Part shown: positions 8,276-17,118 of the stretch, in pieces
Layout: each line of letters begins with the position of its first letter
Position numbering within the stretch: the first letter of the stretch is position 1
Program-made: the position numbers and the translations under genes
DNA from: Aquibium oceanicum
Lineage (GTDB): Bacteria > Pseudomonadota > Alphaproteobacteria > Rhizobiales > Rhizobiaceae
NCBI RefSeq assembly: GCF_001889605.1
Contig: NZ_CP018171.1
Coordinates: 930,001-994,000 of the forward strand
DNA: 64,000 nucleotides
Reading direction: 5' to 3'
Notes under the pieces: generated by a model
Database searches by the model: none
What the model was told of the DNA's origin: nothing
Seen by the model: the letters and a program-made list of their open reading frames with translations, nothing else

Positions 8276-10000
8276 TTGACTTCCGGAAACCCGCGGACCA
8301 TTGATGTTGCTCGTGCCGTGGAGGCGGCGCGTTCAGGGGGGATCAAGGATCATGGCGTGCCCGGCGGACTTGCGCCCTGCTTTTGCGGGAGAGCGGCGCT
8401 GAAGCTTCATCGGACGGAACTGGCGACCGAACCGCGCGCGGAGCAGGCTCCCGTCGCGCGTTTTGCGTCCGGCGATGCGCGGGGGGTGCGCAGGGACGGA
8501 CTTTGCATCTTTCGCGGCATTCCGTACGCCGAGCCGCCTGTCGGGTCGCAGCGGTGGCGGCCACCGATCGCCGCGCGCCGTTGGGAGGGCGTACGCGATG
8601 CCTTCGCTCCAGGCCCGACCTGTGTACAGCCGCAGCGCCGTGGCGGCAGCATCTATGCCAGCGAACTGGCCGCGACCTCCGAGGATTGCCTCTATCTCGA
8701 CATCTGGGCGCCGGAAGACGCGCGTGACCTGCCGGTCGTCGTCTGGATCCACGGCGGCTCGTTCATCTGGGGGGCGGGCAGCGAGACGCTCTACGACGGA
8801 GCCGCCCTGGCGCAGCGAGGCGTGGTCGTCGTCGCGGTCAACTACCGTCTGGGCGTCCTCGGCTATCTCGCGCACCCGCAACTGAGTGCGGAATCGCCCG
8901 ACGGGGTCTCGGGCAACTACGGGCTGCTGGACCAGATCGCGGCGCTTCAATGGGTCCAGCGCAACATCGAGGCCGTCGGCGGCGATCCCGACAACGTGAC
9001 GATCGCGGGCGAGTCCGCTGGTGCGCTGAGCGTCCTCTACCTGATGGCGTCACCTGCGGCGCGCGGGCTGTTCGCAAAGGCAATCGCGCAGAGCGCCTAC
9101 ATGATCTCGATGCCTGCGCTGAACGAGACTCGGCACGGGCACGAACCCGCGGAGATCGCCGGAGAGCGCCTGTGCGCAAGTCTCGGCGCGGAAGATATCG
9201 ACGCCCTGCGGGCGATGGACGCGCACGAGCTTTCGAGTGCTGCTTTGCGGGCAGGCTTCGCGCCGCTGGGCACCGTAGACGGTCATGTCCTGCCGGACCA
9301 GCTCGTCGATATCTTCGAACGCGGCGACCAGGCGAAGGTGCCGCTGCTCGCCGGCTTCAACAGCGGGGAAATCCGTTCGCTGCCGTTCCTGGTCCCGCCG
9401 CTCCCTGAGAGCGCGGCGGCCTACGAGGCCGCGATCAGGAGCCGCTACGGGAGCCTCGCCGAGCCCTTCCTGTCGCTGTATCCGTCCAGAAACATCAGGG
9501 AAAGCACGCTCGCCGCTGTCCGCGACGCGCTCTACGGCTGGACCGTCCTGAAGCTCGCCGAGGTGCAGAAGGCGGCCGGCCTTCCCACATTCCTCTACTA
9601 TTTCGACCACACCTACCCCGCCGCTACCGGAGCAGGGCTCGACGCCTTCCATGCTTGCGAACTGCCCTATCTGTTCGGCACCGCCGACCGGACGCCGCCG
9701 CTCTGGCCCGCGATACCGGAAACGGAGTCCGAGGCCAGTCTTTCGCTCGCCATTGGCGACTACTGGGCTTCCTTCGCGCGCAGCGGCTCGCCGCGCGCGC
9801 AAGCTGCGCCCGACTGGCCGGATCATGCGGTTGCAGGCGAATTCATCCGCTTCGCCGGGCATCCCCGGCTCGAAACCGCCCTTGCTCCGGGAATGTTCGA
9901 ACTTCTCGATGAGGTCGTGCGCCAGCGGCGCAGCTCAGGCACGGTTCCCTGGAACTGGAATGTAGGGGTGGCGGCGCCTCTTCCGCCGTCGGGGGCGTAG
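8276..10000 (+). CDS. type-B carboxylesterase (carboxylesterase/lipase family)
   Basis: Hydrolyses carboxylic esters. The family core starts at about residue 60 with ASGDARGVRRDGLCIFRGIPYAEPP and continues with SEDCLYLDIWAP, the oxyanion-hole HGGSFIWG, and the nucleophile elbow GESAGA (Ser about 247). A GFNSGE acidic segment and FHACELPYLFG (His about 459) complete the triad. The TTG at 8276 has no good ribosome site, and the first 50 or so residues look atypical, so the true start may be an in-frame GTG further in (for example 8356). No signal peptide is evident. It lies six bases before the acyl-CoA ligase, suggesting ester cleavage followed by CoA activation. Confidence 0.88.
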   Translation: MTSGNPRTIDVARAVEAARSGGIKDHGVPGGLAPCFCGRAALKLHRTELATEPRAEQAPVARFASGDARGVRRDGLCIFRGIPYAEPPVGSQRWRPPIAARRWEGVRDAFAPGPTCVQPQRRGGSIYASELAATSEDCLYLDIWAPEDARDLPVVVWIHGGSFIWGAGSETLYDGAALAQRGVVVVAVNYRLGVLGYLAHPQLSAESPDGVSGNYGLLDQIAALQWVQRNIEAVGGDPDNVTIAGESAGALSVLYLMASPAARGLFAKAIAQSAYMISMPALNETRHGHEPAEIAGERLCASLGAEDIDALRAMDAHELSSAALRAGFAPLGTVDGHVLPDQLVDIFERGDQAKVPLLAGFNSGEIRSLPFLVPPLPESAAAYEAAIRSRYGSLAEPFLSLYPSRNIRESTLAAVRDALYGWTVLKLAEVQKAAGLPTFLYYFDHTYPAATGAGLDAFHACELPYLFGTADRTPPLWPAIPETESEASLSLAIGDYWASFARSGSPRAQAAPDWPDHAVAGEFIRFAGHPRLETALAPGMFELLDEVVRQRRSSGTVPWNWNVGVAAPLPPSGA

Positions 10001-10005
10001 CGGCG

Positions 10006-11586
10006 ATGAACGACGGAGCGATGCAGCCCTATCCGCTGACGGTCGACAAGTTCCTCGACCACGCCGCCAAATGGCACGCGGATGCGGAGGTCGTCACCGC
10101 TCGTGCTGGTGGGGCGAGCACCCGCGTAAGCTATGCCGAACTCAGGGAACGTGCTCTTCGGGTTTCCGGCGTGCTGGCCGGGCTCGGTGTCGCCTTCGGC
10201 GATCGCGTCGCGACGCTGGCCTGGAACAGCCAGACGCATCTCGAGACCTGGTACGCCATCATGGGCATGGGTGCGTCATGCCACACGCTCAACCCCCGCC
10301 TCACGGCCGACGTGACCGCGTCGATGCTCCAGAAATCCGGGGCAAAAATCCTCATCGTCAGCGCCGATCTCCTGCCGCTGGCGCGCGAGATCGCCGCCAA
10401 CGCCCCGTTGCGGACGATCCTGACGATCGACGAGGACGCAGAGCCCGGGATCGAGCTGGCCGGAGCGCAGCCTCTCGAGTCTCTTCTTGCTGCAGGCAGG
10501 ACGGATATCGCCTGGGGCGGGTTCGACGAAAACACCGAATGCGGCCTCTGCTTCACCTCGGGCACCACGGGCCAGCCGAAGGGCGTCGCCTATTCCCATC
10601 GATCCACCTATCTCCATACGTTGCGGCTGTTGCAGGCCGACGTGATGGCGATGACGGCTGAGGACACCGCGCTTCCGGTGGTGCCGATGTTTCACGCGAG
10701 CGCCTGGGGCATGCCCTTCGCGGCCCCTGCCGTCGGCGCTCGCCTTGTGCTGCCGGGCCGTCATCTCGACGGTGCGAGCCTGGCGCGGCTGATCGTGTCG
10801 GAGGGTGTCACGGTCGCTTCGGCAGTCCCGACCGTCTGGCTCGGTCTCGTCGAACACCTCGAAGCCGAAGGCGGCGACGTTCCGTCGCTCAAGCGGATCG
10901 TCGTCGGCGGATCGCCGATGCCGCCCGCCCTGATGGCGCGGATCGAGCGGCGCCTCGGCGTCACGGTCCAGACGAGCTGGGGCATGACGGAACTTTCGCC
11001 GCTGGGCACCATCGCGCCGCTCGGTCTCGCCGATCGCGATGCGGGCATCTCGGGGCGGCCAGCACTCGGCATCGACCTGCTGCTCACCGACGCCGAAGGC
11101 CGTCCCCACGAACAGCAGCGCGGCGTCGAAGGCCATCTGCGCGTGCGTGGCGCATCGGTGGTCGAGCGCTATCTGGGGCAGGCCGAAAAGGCGACGGATG
11201 CCGAGGGATGGTTCGACACGGGCGATCTCGCCCGCATCGACGCCAGGGGAAATCTCGTCATCACCGGGCGGTCCAAGGATCTTATCAAGTCGGGCGGCGA
11301 ATGGATCAATCCCGCCGAGATCGAGGCGATCGTCGCGGCGCTGCCGCAAGTCTCGCTGGCAGCGGTGATCGGACGCGCCGATTCCAGGTGGGGCGAGCGG
11401 CCCATCCTTCTGGTCGAGCTGCGCCAGGGCGAGGACATAACCGACCAACAACTGCTGGAGCCGTTGCGCGACCGCGTCGCCTCGTGGTGGATCCCGGAAG
11501 AGGTCGTGCGGCTACCTAAAATGCCGCTCGCGGCGACCGGCAAGGTGGACAAACTGCATCTGCGCTCGCAATACGGACAGGCGTGA
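10006..11586 (+). CDS. AMP-forming acyl-CoA synthetase (medium/long-chain fatty-acid CoA ligase family)
   Basis: Activates a carboxylic acid to its acyl-AMP and then acyl-CoA in the cytosol. The 526-residue length is normal. Motifs include CGLCFTSGTTGQPKGV (P-loop), PMFHASAWG, TSWGMTELSP (A5), GWFDTGDLARID, ITGRSKDLIKSGGEWINPAEIE and the C-terminal catalytic Lys in PLAATGKVDK. These match the fatty-acid/medium-chain branch rather than acetyl-CoA synthetase. It starts six bases after the esterase stop. The acid freed by the esterase is the likely substrate, though its structure is unknown. Confidence 0.92.
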   Translation: MNDGAMQPYPLTVDKFLDHAAKWHADAEVVTARAGGASTRVSYAELRERALRVSGVLAGLGVAFGDRVATLAWNSQTHLETWYAIMGMGASCHTLNPRLTADVTASMLQKSGAKILIVSADLLPLAREIAANAPLRTILTIDEDAEPGIELAGAQPLESLLAAGRTDIAWGGFDENTECGLCFTSGTTGQPKGVAYSHRSTYLHTLRLLQADVMAMTAEDTALPVVPMFHASAWGMPFAAPAVGARLVLPGRHLDGASLARLIVSEGVTVASAVPTVWLGLVEHLEAEGGDVPSLKRIVVGGSPMPPALMARIERRLGVTVQTSWGMTELSPLGTIAPLGLADRDAGISGRPALGIDLLLTDAEGRPHEQQRGVEGHLRVRGASVVERYLGQAEKATDAEGWFDTGDLARIDARGNLVITGRSKDLIKSGGEWINPAEIEAIVAALPQVSLAAVIGRADSRWGERPILLVELRQGEDITDQQLLEPLRDRVASWWIPEEVVRLPKMPLAATGKVDKLHLRSQYGQA

Positions 11587-11641
11587 CTCAGGCAGCACCA
11601 CCGCGCGGGGCAAAGGCGGTGGAATTCGGAAGGGCCCAGAA

Positions 11642-12331
11642 TTGACCGTACTCAAGGCATCCCGCCGCAAGGCTTCCACAAAGGCCGAACAGCGCGCGGA
11701 AATGATCGAGCAGATTCTCGACGCCGCCGAACTGCTTTTTTCCCGGCACGGGCTCTATGGCGTGACCCTGAAGGACGTCGCCAAGCAGGTCGGCGTTCAT
11801 CACACGCTGATCAACTACTACTTCGACGACAAGAAGGCCCTGTTCAACGAGGTGTTCGCCCGCCGCGCGGTGGTCACCAGCGAGCGCCGAATGCGCATGC
11901 TGGAAGAGTACGAGCAGGCGTCGGCCGGCCAGCCCACGGTCGAGGGCGCCTTGCGGGCCTTCCTCGACACCGATCTCGACCTCTACATCGAAGGCGGCGA
12001 GAGCTGGAAGAACTACGGCGCGCTCGCCTCTCAGGTGGCCAACACGCCCGAATGGGGCGCCGCCATGATGGACGAGCATTTCGATCCGGTCGTGCTGCGG
12101 CTGATCGGCCTCCTGAAGCAGGCGCTGCCCGGCTGCGCCGAGGAGAATATCTTCTGGGGCTATCATTTTGTCTCCGGCGCGCTGATGCTGACCCTTGCGC
12201 GCACGGGCCGCGTCGACAAGCTCTCCGGCGGCTTGTGCCGTTCCGAGGACTTCGCGGCGGTCAAGCAGCGCATGTCGACCTTCATGGCAGCTGGGTTCCT
12301 CGCCATCTGCCGGAAGGAAGAGCCGGAATAG
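11642..12331 (+). CDS. TetR/AcrR-family transcriptional regulator
   Basis: DNA-binding repressor of 229 residues. The N-terminal helix-turn-helix reads EQILDAAELLFSRHGLYGVTLKDVAKQVGVHHTLINYYFDDKKALFNEVF-like, typical of TetR (quoted in part). The C-terminal half is a ligand-binding domain without recognisable specificity. The TTG at 11642 is favoured because GGAAGGG lies eight bases upstream. It sits between the esterase/ligase pair and the SDR gene, so it probably controls one or both. A palindrome that could be its operator overlaps the SDR start. Confidence 0.88.
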   Translation: MTVLKASRRKASTKAEQRAEMIEQILDAAELLFSRHGLYGVTLKDVAKQVGVHHTLINYYFDDKKALFNEVFARRAVVTSERRMRMLEEYEQASAGQPTVEGALRAFLDTDLDLYIEGGESWKNYGALASQVANTPEWGAAMMDEHFDPVVLRLIGLLKQALPGCAEENIFWGYHFVSGALMLTLARTGRVDKLSGGLCRSEDFAAVKQRMSTFMAAGFLAICRKEEPE

Positions 12332-12332
12332 G

Positions 12333-12370
12333 GGGCTTTCGGCGCGGGGGAAGCCCGCGCGCCGAAGCCC
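12333..12370 (+). terminator. strong GC hairpin just after the TetR gene
   Basis: The arms GGGCTTTCGGCGCG and CGCGCCGAAGCCC pair over 13 bp with one bulged T, starting two bases after the TetR stop. No U-run follows, so it may be a Rho-assisted terminator or an mRNA-end stabiliser rather than a classical intrinsic terminator. Confidence 0.5.
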
Positions 12371-12412
12371 GCAGGACACCGCACAGGTTGAAGAATCGCT
12401 TGCGCGAAACAG

Positions 12413-12434
12413 ATTAATTATCTAGTGAGTGAAT
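12413..12434. promoter_or_regulatory. imperfect 22-bp palindrome, candidate TetR operator
   Basis: The half-sites ATTAATTATCT and AGTGAGTGAAT match as an inverted repeat at 7 of 11 positions. The site is AT-rich in a GC-rich neighbourhood and ends four bases before the SDR start codon, where a bound dimer would block transcription or initiation. The adjacent TetR-family gene is the obvious candidate binder; this is positional inference. Confidence 0.4.
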
Positions 12435-12437
12435 AGC

Positions 12438-13358
12438 ATGGAAAACGAAGTCGAACACATCGGCGGGACGCTGCGGGGCCGGGTTGCCATCGTCACCGGG
12501 GCCGGCGGCGGGCTGGGGCGTTCCCACGCTCTCATGCTGGCCGGGCTCGGCGCCAGGGTTGTCGTCAACGACATGAATGCCGCCGCGGCGGATCAGGTCG
12601 CGGCGGAGATCGGCGCGACTGGTGGCGAGGCGATCGGCTTTGCCGCGTCGGTGACGGACGAGCCGCGCATCGGCGAAATGGCCGCGCGCGCGATGGAGAC
12701 CTGGGGCCGCATCGACATCCTCGTCAACAATGCCGGCATCCTGCGCGACCGCAGCTTCGCGAAGATGACGGTCGCCGAGTTCCGCGACGTCGTCGACGTC
12801 CATCTGATGGGTTCCGTCATCTGCACGAAGTCTGTGTGGGAGATCATGCGCGAGCAACGCCACGGGCGTATCGTAATGACCACCTCGTCCTCTGGCCTTT
12901 TCGGGAACTTTGGTCAGTCCAACTACGCGGCCGCCAAGATGGCGCTGGTCGGCCTGATGCAGACGCTGGCGCTCGAAGGCGAGAAGTACGGCATCAGGGT
13001 CAACTGCCTTGCCCCGACGGCGGCGACGGCGATGACCCATGGCCTGCTCACGCCGGAAGCTCTCGATCGGCTCTCGCCGGAATTCGTGAGCCCCGGGCTT
13101 CTCGCGCTCGTCGGCGACGATGCCCCGACGCGGGCAATCCTCTGCGCGGGCGCGGGTCACTTCGCCCGGTCCAACGTGACGCTGACGCAGGGCGTACATG
13201 TCGGCACCGGGAAGGGCACGGCCGAACGGGTCGTCGCCGACTGGGGTCGCATCGGCGACCGGACGGGCGAGATCGTGCCGGACTACGGCTTTGCCCAGAT
13301 GGAGCGCGAACTGGCCAGCGGGCCGGCCGCGCCGAGAGTCAAGGCCGTCGGCGGATAG
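12438..13358 (+). CDS. SDR-family dehydrogenase (hydroxyacyl-CoA / 17-beta-HSD4-like)
   Basis: NAD(P)-dependent short-chain dehydrogenase of about 306 residues. The Rossmann motif TGAGGGLGR, NNAGILRD and the active-site SNYAAAK (Tyr and Lys spaced YxxxK) are visible, with MTTSSSGLFGNFGQ carrying the catalytic Ser. These features resemble the dehydrogenase domain of peroxisomal-type multifunctional enzymes. That fits beta-oxidation of the CoA ester made by the upstream ligase. The ATG at 12438 has GTGAG upstream; a GTG at 12429 would add three residues. The start region overlaps the palindrome. Confidence 0.87.
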   Translation: MENEVEHIGGTLRGRVAIVTGAGGGLGRSHALMLAGLGARVVVNDMNAAAADQVAAEIGATGGEAIGFAASVTDEPRIGEMAARAMETWGRIDILVNNAGILRDRSFAKMTVAEFRDVVDVHLMGSVICTKSVWEIMREQRHGRIVMTTSSSGLFGNFGQSNYAAAKMALVGLMQTLALEGEKYGIRVNCLAPTAATAMTHGLLTPEALDRLSPEFVSPGLLALVGDDAPTRAILCAGAGHFARSNVTLTQGVHVGTGKGTAERVVADWGRIGDRTGEIVPDYGFAQMERELASGPAAPRVKAVGG

Positions 13359-13374
13359 GCAGGGGGAAGGAGGC

Positions 13375-13505
13375 CCGGCGGATTCGGAGGAAACCGCCGG
13401 TCTTGAGGAACAGGTAAGCCGGCCCCAGGGGTCGGTAAAGGAGGAGGCGGCACGAACCGCGGAAATGCGGTCGGGTCGCAGTCGAGGAACCGGATGTCCC
13501 GGTTC
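13375..13505 (+). other. structured leader with three hairpins before the Liv-type binding-protein gene
   Basis: Three perfect inverted repeats lie in the 168-base gap. They are CCGGCGG-N12-CCGCCGG (13375-13400), ACCGC-N6-GCGGT (13456-13471) and GAACCGG-N5-CCGGTTC (13487-13505). The last ends ten bases before the GGAGGA ribosome site. None is followed by a U-run. They could stabilise or regulate the binding-protein mRNA. No known riboswitch was recognised. Confidence 0.35.
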
Positions 13506-13526
13506 TGTTGCAACGGAGGAGACATC

Positions 13527-14774
13527 ATGAGGAAATTCGTGGGATCGGGCGCGCTCGCGCTCGTCGTCCTGGCGTCCACCGCCCTGTCGGCGATGGCTCA
13601 GGATACGCTCAAGATCGGCTACGTCGATCCGCTGTCTGGCGGTGGCGCGGCCGCAGGCCAGATCGGCATGAACCAGCTCAACTACATCGCCGAGGCTGTG
13701 AACGCCAAGGGTGGTGTGCTGGGCAAGCAGGTCGAGATCATCCCCTACGACAACAAGCTCGATCCGCAGGTCAGCCTGGTGCAGATCCAGAAGGCGGTCG
13801 ACCAGGGTGTGCGCATCGTCATTCAGGGCAACGGCTCGTCCGTCGCCGCCGCGGTGTCGGATTTCGTGACCAAGTTCAATTCGCGCAATCCCGGCAAGGA
13901 AGTGGTCCACATCAACCACGCCGCCATCGACCCGTCGCTGACCAACGACAAGTGCAGCTACTGGCACTTCGCCTTCGATGCGAACGTGAACATCAAGGTC
14001 GAGGCCATGACCAACTTCATGAAGGCCAACGAGGCCATCAAGAAGGTCTACCTGATCAACCAGGACTACTCGTTCGGCCATTCCGTGGCCGAGGCAGCCG
14101 CCGCCAAGCTCTCCGGCGAAGGGTCGAGCATCGAAGTCGTGGGCAAGGAATTCGTGCCGCTGCAGAAGGTGACCGACTTCTCGCCCTACATCGCCAAGAT
14201 CAGGGCGTCGGGTGCGGATTCCGTGTTCACGGCCAACTGGGGCAACGACTTGCAGCTGCTCATCAAGGCCGCGGGTGACGCCGGTCTCGACATCAACTGG
14301 TACACCTTCTACGCCGGCCTCGCGGGAACGCCGACCGCCATCAAGCAGGCAGGTCTCGAGGACAAGGTCTTCCAGATCACCGAAGGCGTGAACAACCTCG
14401 ACTACATGCCCATGCAGGAAGAGGTGAAGGCCTACATGGCGAAGTATCCCGACGCGCCGATCTACTACCCGCGCCTGTTCAACGCCATGGGCATGGTGTT
14501 CGACGCCATCGAGGAAGCCGGTTCCGACGATCCGGTGAAATTCGTGCCGAAGCTCGAGGGCATGAAGTACATGAACTTCATCGACGGCAAGGAAGGCTTC
14601 ATGCGCGCCGATGACCACCAGTACTTCCAGACGATGTACATCTCCGGTCTCGGTGCTCTGGGTCCGAACCAGCCGTTCGAGGAAGAGAACACGGGCTGGG
14701 GCTGGAAAGTGGCGGCGACGATCCCGGTGGACGACACCATCGTTTCCACCACCTGCGAGATGGAACGCCCGTAA
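13527..14774 (+). CDS. branched-chain amino acid-type ABC transporter substrate-binding protein (LivK-like)
   Basis: Periplasmic type I binding protein of 415 residues. The ATG at 13527 follows GGAGGA and opens a Sec signal peptide (MRKFVGSG, hydrophobic core, ALSAMAQD cleavage region). The mature part begins TLKIGYVDPLSGGGAAAG, the usual family opening, with later YDNKLDPQVSLVQIQKAVDQGV. It is the first gene of the livKHMGF-like set. Members of this family bind many amides, aromatic acids and amino acids, so leucine/isoleucine transport should not be assumed. Confidence 0.9.
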   Translation: MRKFVGSGALALVVLASTALSAMAQDTLKIGYVDPLSGGGAAAGQIGMNQLNYIAEAVNAKGGVLGKQVEIIPYDNKLDPQVSLVQIQKAVDQGVRIVIQGNGSSVAAAVSDFVTKFNSRNPGKEVVHINHAAIDPSLTNDKCSYWHFAFDANVNIKVEAMTNFMKANEAIKKVYLINQDYSFGHSVAEAAAAKLSGEGSSIEVVGKEFVPLQKVTDFSPYIAKIRASGADSVFTANWGNDLQLLIKAAGDAGLDINWYTFYAGLAGTPTAIKQAGLEDKVFQITEGVNNLDYMPMQEEVKAYMAKYPDAPIYYPRLFNAMGMVFDAIEEAGSDDPVKFVPKLEGMKYMNFIDGKEGFMRADDHQYFQTMYISGLGALGPNQPFEEENTGWGWKVAATIPVDDTIVSTTCEMERP

Positions 14775-14789
14775 CCGGAAGACGGCCAG

Positions 14790-14817
14790 GTGACGCCGGG
14801 GGCGACCCTGGCGTCAC
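14790..14817 (+). other. strong intercistronic hairpin 1 between binding protein and permease genes
   Basis: GTGACGCC-GGG and CCC-T-GGCGTCAC pair over 11 bp with one bulged T and the loop GGCGA. It starts 15 bases after the binding-protein stop. No U-run follows. Such hairpins commonly protect the 5' binding-protein message and lower expression of the permease genes. Confidence 0.5.
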
Positions 14818-14826
14818 ATGAGTTCC

Positions 14827-14854
14827 GCCGTTCGGCCCGTCCGGGACGAACGGC
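14827..14854 (+). other. strong intercistronic hairpin 2 between binding protein and permease genes
   Basis: GCCGTTCG pairs perfectly with CGAACGGC; an inner CCCG/CGGG stem encloses only TC. It lies ten bases after hairpin 1 and 21 bases before the next start codon, so the pair fills nearly the whole 101-base gap. Confidence 0.5.
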
Positions 14855-14875
14855 GCCGGCTTGGGGGGAGGCTTC

Positions 14876-15826
14876 ATGCTCGAGATCGTCTTCATTTCGA
14901 CGTTGAACGGCGTTCTGTACGGAATGCTGCTGTTCCTCATGGCCAGCGGCCTGACCGTCATTTTCTCGATGATGGGCGTGCTCAATTTCGCTCATGCCAG
15001 CTTCTACATGCTCGGCGCGTTCTTCGGCTTCGAGATCAGCCGCCACGTCGGCTTCTGGCCCGGTCTCGTCATCGCGCCCGTCCTGGTCGGCCTCATAGGC
15101 ATGGCGGTGGAACGCTACGGGCTGCGGCAGGTGCACCGGCACGGCCATGTGGCCGAGCTTCTGTTCACCTTCGGTCTGACCTTCATCATCCAGGAGGTGG
15201 TGCAGATGGTGTGGGGCAAACTCGCCGTCGATTACAAGGTGCCGCCGGCCCTCGATTTCCCGGCCTTCACCCTGTTCGCCACGGAGTATCCCGCCTTCAA
15301 GATCTTCATGCTGGCGATCTCGATCGCGATCTTCGCGGTACTGCTGTTGATCGTGAAGCGAACCCGCGTCGGCCTCGTCGTGCAGGCGGCTCTGAGCCAT
15401 CCCGACATGGTCGGAATGCTCGGGCACAATGTCGGACGCGTCTTCATGCTGGTCTTCGGCGTGGGCGCGGGGTTGGCCGCGGTCGCCGGCGTCATCGCGG
15501 GTCCCGCGCTGGTGACGCAGGCCAACATGGCCGCTGCTCTGGGCCCGATCCTCTTCGTCATCGTCGTCGTGGGCGGGCTCGGCTCGCTGTCGGGCGCCTT
15601 CGTCGCCTCCCTCCTGATCGGGCTGATCCAGACCTTCGCGGTCGCCGTCAACGTGTCGCTCGCCGACATCCTCGGTGACACGCAGATGGCCGAGACACTG
15701 TCTGTCTGGTTCAGCGACATCTGGTCGGTCACCGTGGCGCAGATCGCGCCCATCCTGCCTTACCTGCTACTGGTCCTGATCCTGATCTTCAGGCCGCGCG
15801 GACTGATGGGGAACCGCGAATCGTGA
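14876..15826 (+). CDS. branched-chain amino acid-type ABC permease (LivH-like)
   Basis: Inner-membrane permease of 316 residues with about eight hydrophobic helices. Family signatures include GMLLFLMASGLTVIFSMMGV and LNFAHASFYMLGAF near the N-terminus and GGLGSLSGAFVASLLIG before the C-terminal helices. The ATG at 14876 lies just after GGGGGGAGG. Its stop overlaps the LivM-like start (GTGA), indicating translational coupling. It should pair with the 15823-17118 permease. Confidence 0.92.
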   Translation: MLEIVFISTLNGVLYGMLLFLMASGLTVIFSMMGVLNFAHASFYMLGAFFGFEISRHVGFWPGLVIAPVLVGLIGMAVERYGLRQVHRHGHVAELLFTFGLTFIIQEVVQMVWGKLAVDYKVPPALDFPAFTLFATEYPAFKIFMLAISIAIFAVLLLIVKRTRVGLVVQAALSHPDMVGMLGHNVGRVFMLVFGVGAGLAAVAGVIAGPALVTQANMAAALGPILFVIVVVGGLGSLSGAFVASLLIGLIQTFAVAVNVSLADILGDTQMAETLSVWFSDIWSVTVAQIAPILPYLLLVLILIFRPRGLMGNRES

Positions 15827-17118
15827 GTGCCTCCGACACAACGAGAGAGTTGCCGCATACCCGTCGCCGGAGCCTGCTGGCGACCTACGGCATATGGGTC
15901 GCGCTCGCCGTCGTTCTGGTCGCGCTGCCATATGTCCTGAACTCGGGGCTTGCCATCAGCACCATGTGCTTGATGGGCATCATGATCATCTTCTCCCTGT
16001 CCTACAACATGCTGCTCGGCCAGACGGGACTGCTCTCCTTCGGCCACGCCGTCTTCTTCGGTCTCGGCGGCTTCCTGACCGCGCATGCCATGAACATGGT
16101 GCGCGCCACCGGCGCGCCGCTTCCGCTCGAGGTCTTCCCGATCGTCGGCGGACTGACGGGCCTCGTCTTCGGCGTCATCTTCGGCGCCGTGGCGACGCGC
16201 CGGGCGGGCACCGCTTTCGCCATGATCACGCTGGGCATCGGCGAACTGGTGGCGTCGAGTTCGCTCATCCTGCGCTCCGCCTTCGGCGGCGAGGAGGGCA
16301 TCTCCGTCGATCGCACGCGGGTCCTGCAACTGTTCGGCATATCCTTCGGTCCGCAGGTCCAGGTCTACTTCCTGATCGCCGCATGGGTCTTCGTTTCGAT
16401 GGCGGCGATGTACGCGCTGACCCGCACGCCCTTTGGGCGCATCTGCAACGCCGTGCGCGACAATCCGGTCCGCGCCGCCTTCATCGGCTATAACACCACC
16501 ACCGTGCGCTTCCTGTCGTTCTCGATGGCAGGCTTGTTCGCCGGCGTCGCCGGCGGGCTCGCGGCCCTGAACTTCGAGATCGTGACCTCTTCGGCGATGG
16601 GCGCCGCCCAGTCCGGCACCGTGGTGCTCATGGCCTATATCGGCGGCGTCGGAAACTTCGCCGGCCCGATCATCGGTGCCATCCTGGTCACCTATCTGCA
16701 GGTGATGCTGAGCGACGTGACCGGCGCCTGGCAGCTCTATTTCGGCCTCCTGTTCATCGGCATCGTCATGTTCGTGCCCGACGGCATCGCGGGCCTCGTG
16801 GCCAGGCAGCAGCCCGTGCTCGTGTCGGGCAGGCTCCACGAGGTATTGCCCCGCTACCTGATGGCGCTGCTGCCGGGCCTGCTCGCCCTGGCGGGCCTGT
16901 CGATGCTGATCGAGATGACCTACCAGCTTACCGTCAACGCGCCGGAAGGGCCGGCAATGAGCTTCCTCTATGTTCCTTTCGATGCCAGTTCGCCCTTGCC
17001 ATGGCTGATCGCCGCGGCGATGCTCGCCGTCGGGCTCTGGCTGTTCCTCAAGGCGGGCCGGCTGGCCTTGGAAGCCTATGGCGACGCGGTCGAAGCTGCG
17101 CGGGGGAACGCCCGATGA
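15823..17118 (+). CDS. branched-chain amino acid-type ABC permease (LivM-like) with extra C-terminal helices
   Basis: The second permease subunit (431 residues) has the family signatures SLSYNMLLGQTGLLSFGHAV, GRICNAVRDNPVRAAFIGY and GGVGNFAGPIIGA. The usual LivM fold ends near FVPDGIAGLVARQ (about residue 328). A further 100 residues follow, including two strongly hydrophobic segments (LMALLPGLLALAGLSML and LPWLIAAAMLAVGLWLF). The start is a GTG overlapping the LivH stop; the stop overlaps the LivG start (ATGA). The C-terminal extension is longer than in the classical Escherichia coli protein and its role is unknown. Confidence 0.92.
   Translation: MSASDTTRELPHTRRRSLLATYGIWVALAVVLVALPYVLNSGLAISTMCLMGIMIIFSLSYNMLLGQTGLLSFGHAVFFGLGGFLTAHAMNMVRATGAPLPLEVFPIVGGLTGLVFGVIFGAVATRRAGTAFAMITLGIGELVASSSLILRSAFGGEEGISVDRTRVLQLFGISFGPQVQVYFLIAAWVFVSMAAMYALTRTPFGRICNAVRDNPVRAAFIGYNTTTVRFLSFSMAGLFAGVAGGLAALNFEIVTSSAMGAAQSGTVVLMAYIGGVGNFAGPIIGAILVTYLQVMLSDVTGAWQLYFGLLFIGIVMFVPDGIAGLVARQQPVLVSGRLHEVLPRYLMALLPGLLALAGLSMLIEMTYQLTVNAPEGPAMSFLYVPFDASSPLPWLIAAAMLAVGLWLFLKAGRLALEAYGDAVEAARGNAR

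Noticed and set aside
12414-14618. Long minus-strand open frame of over 730 codons opposite the SDR and Liv-type binding-protein genes
   Set aside because: The plus-strand genes have clear family motifs, a signal peptide and ribosome sites; the minus frame has none and spans two genes.
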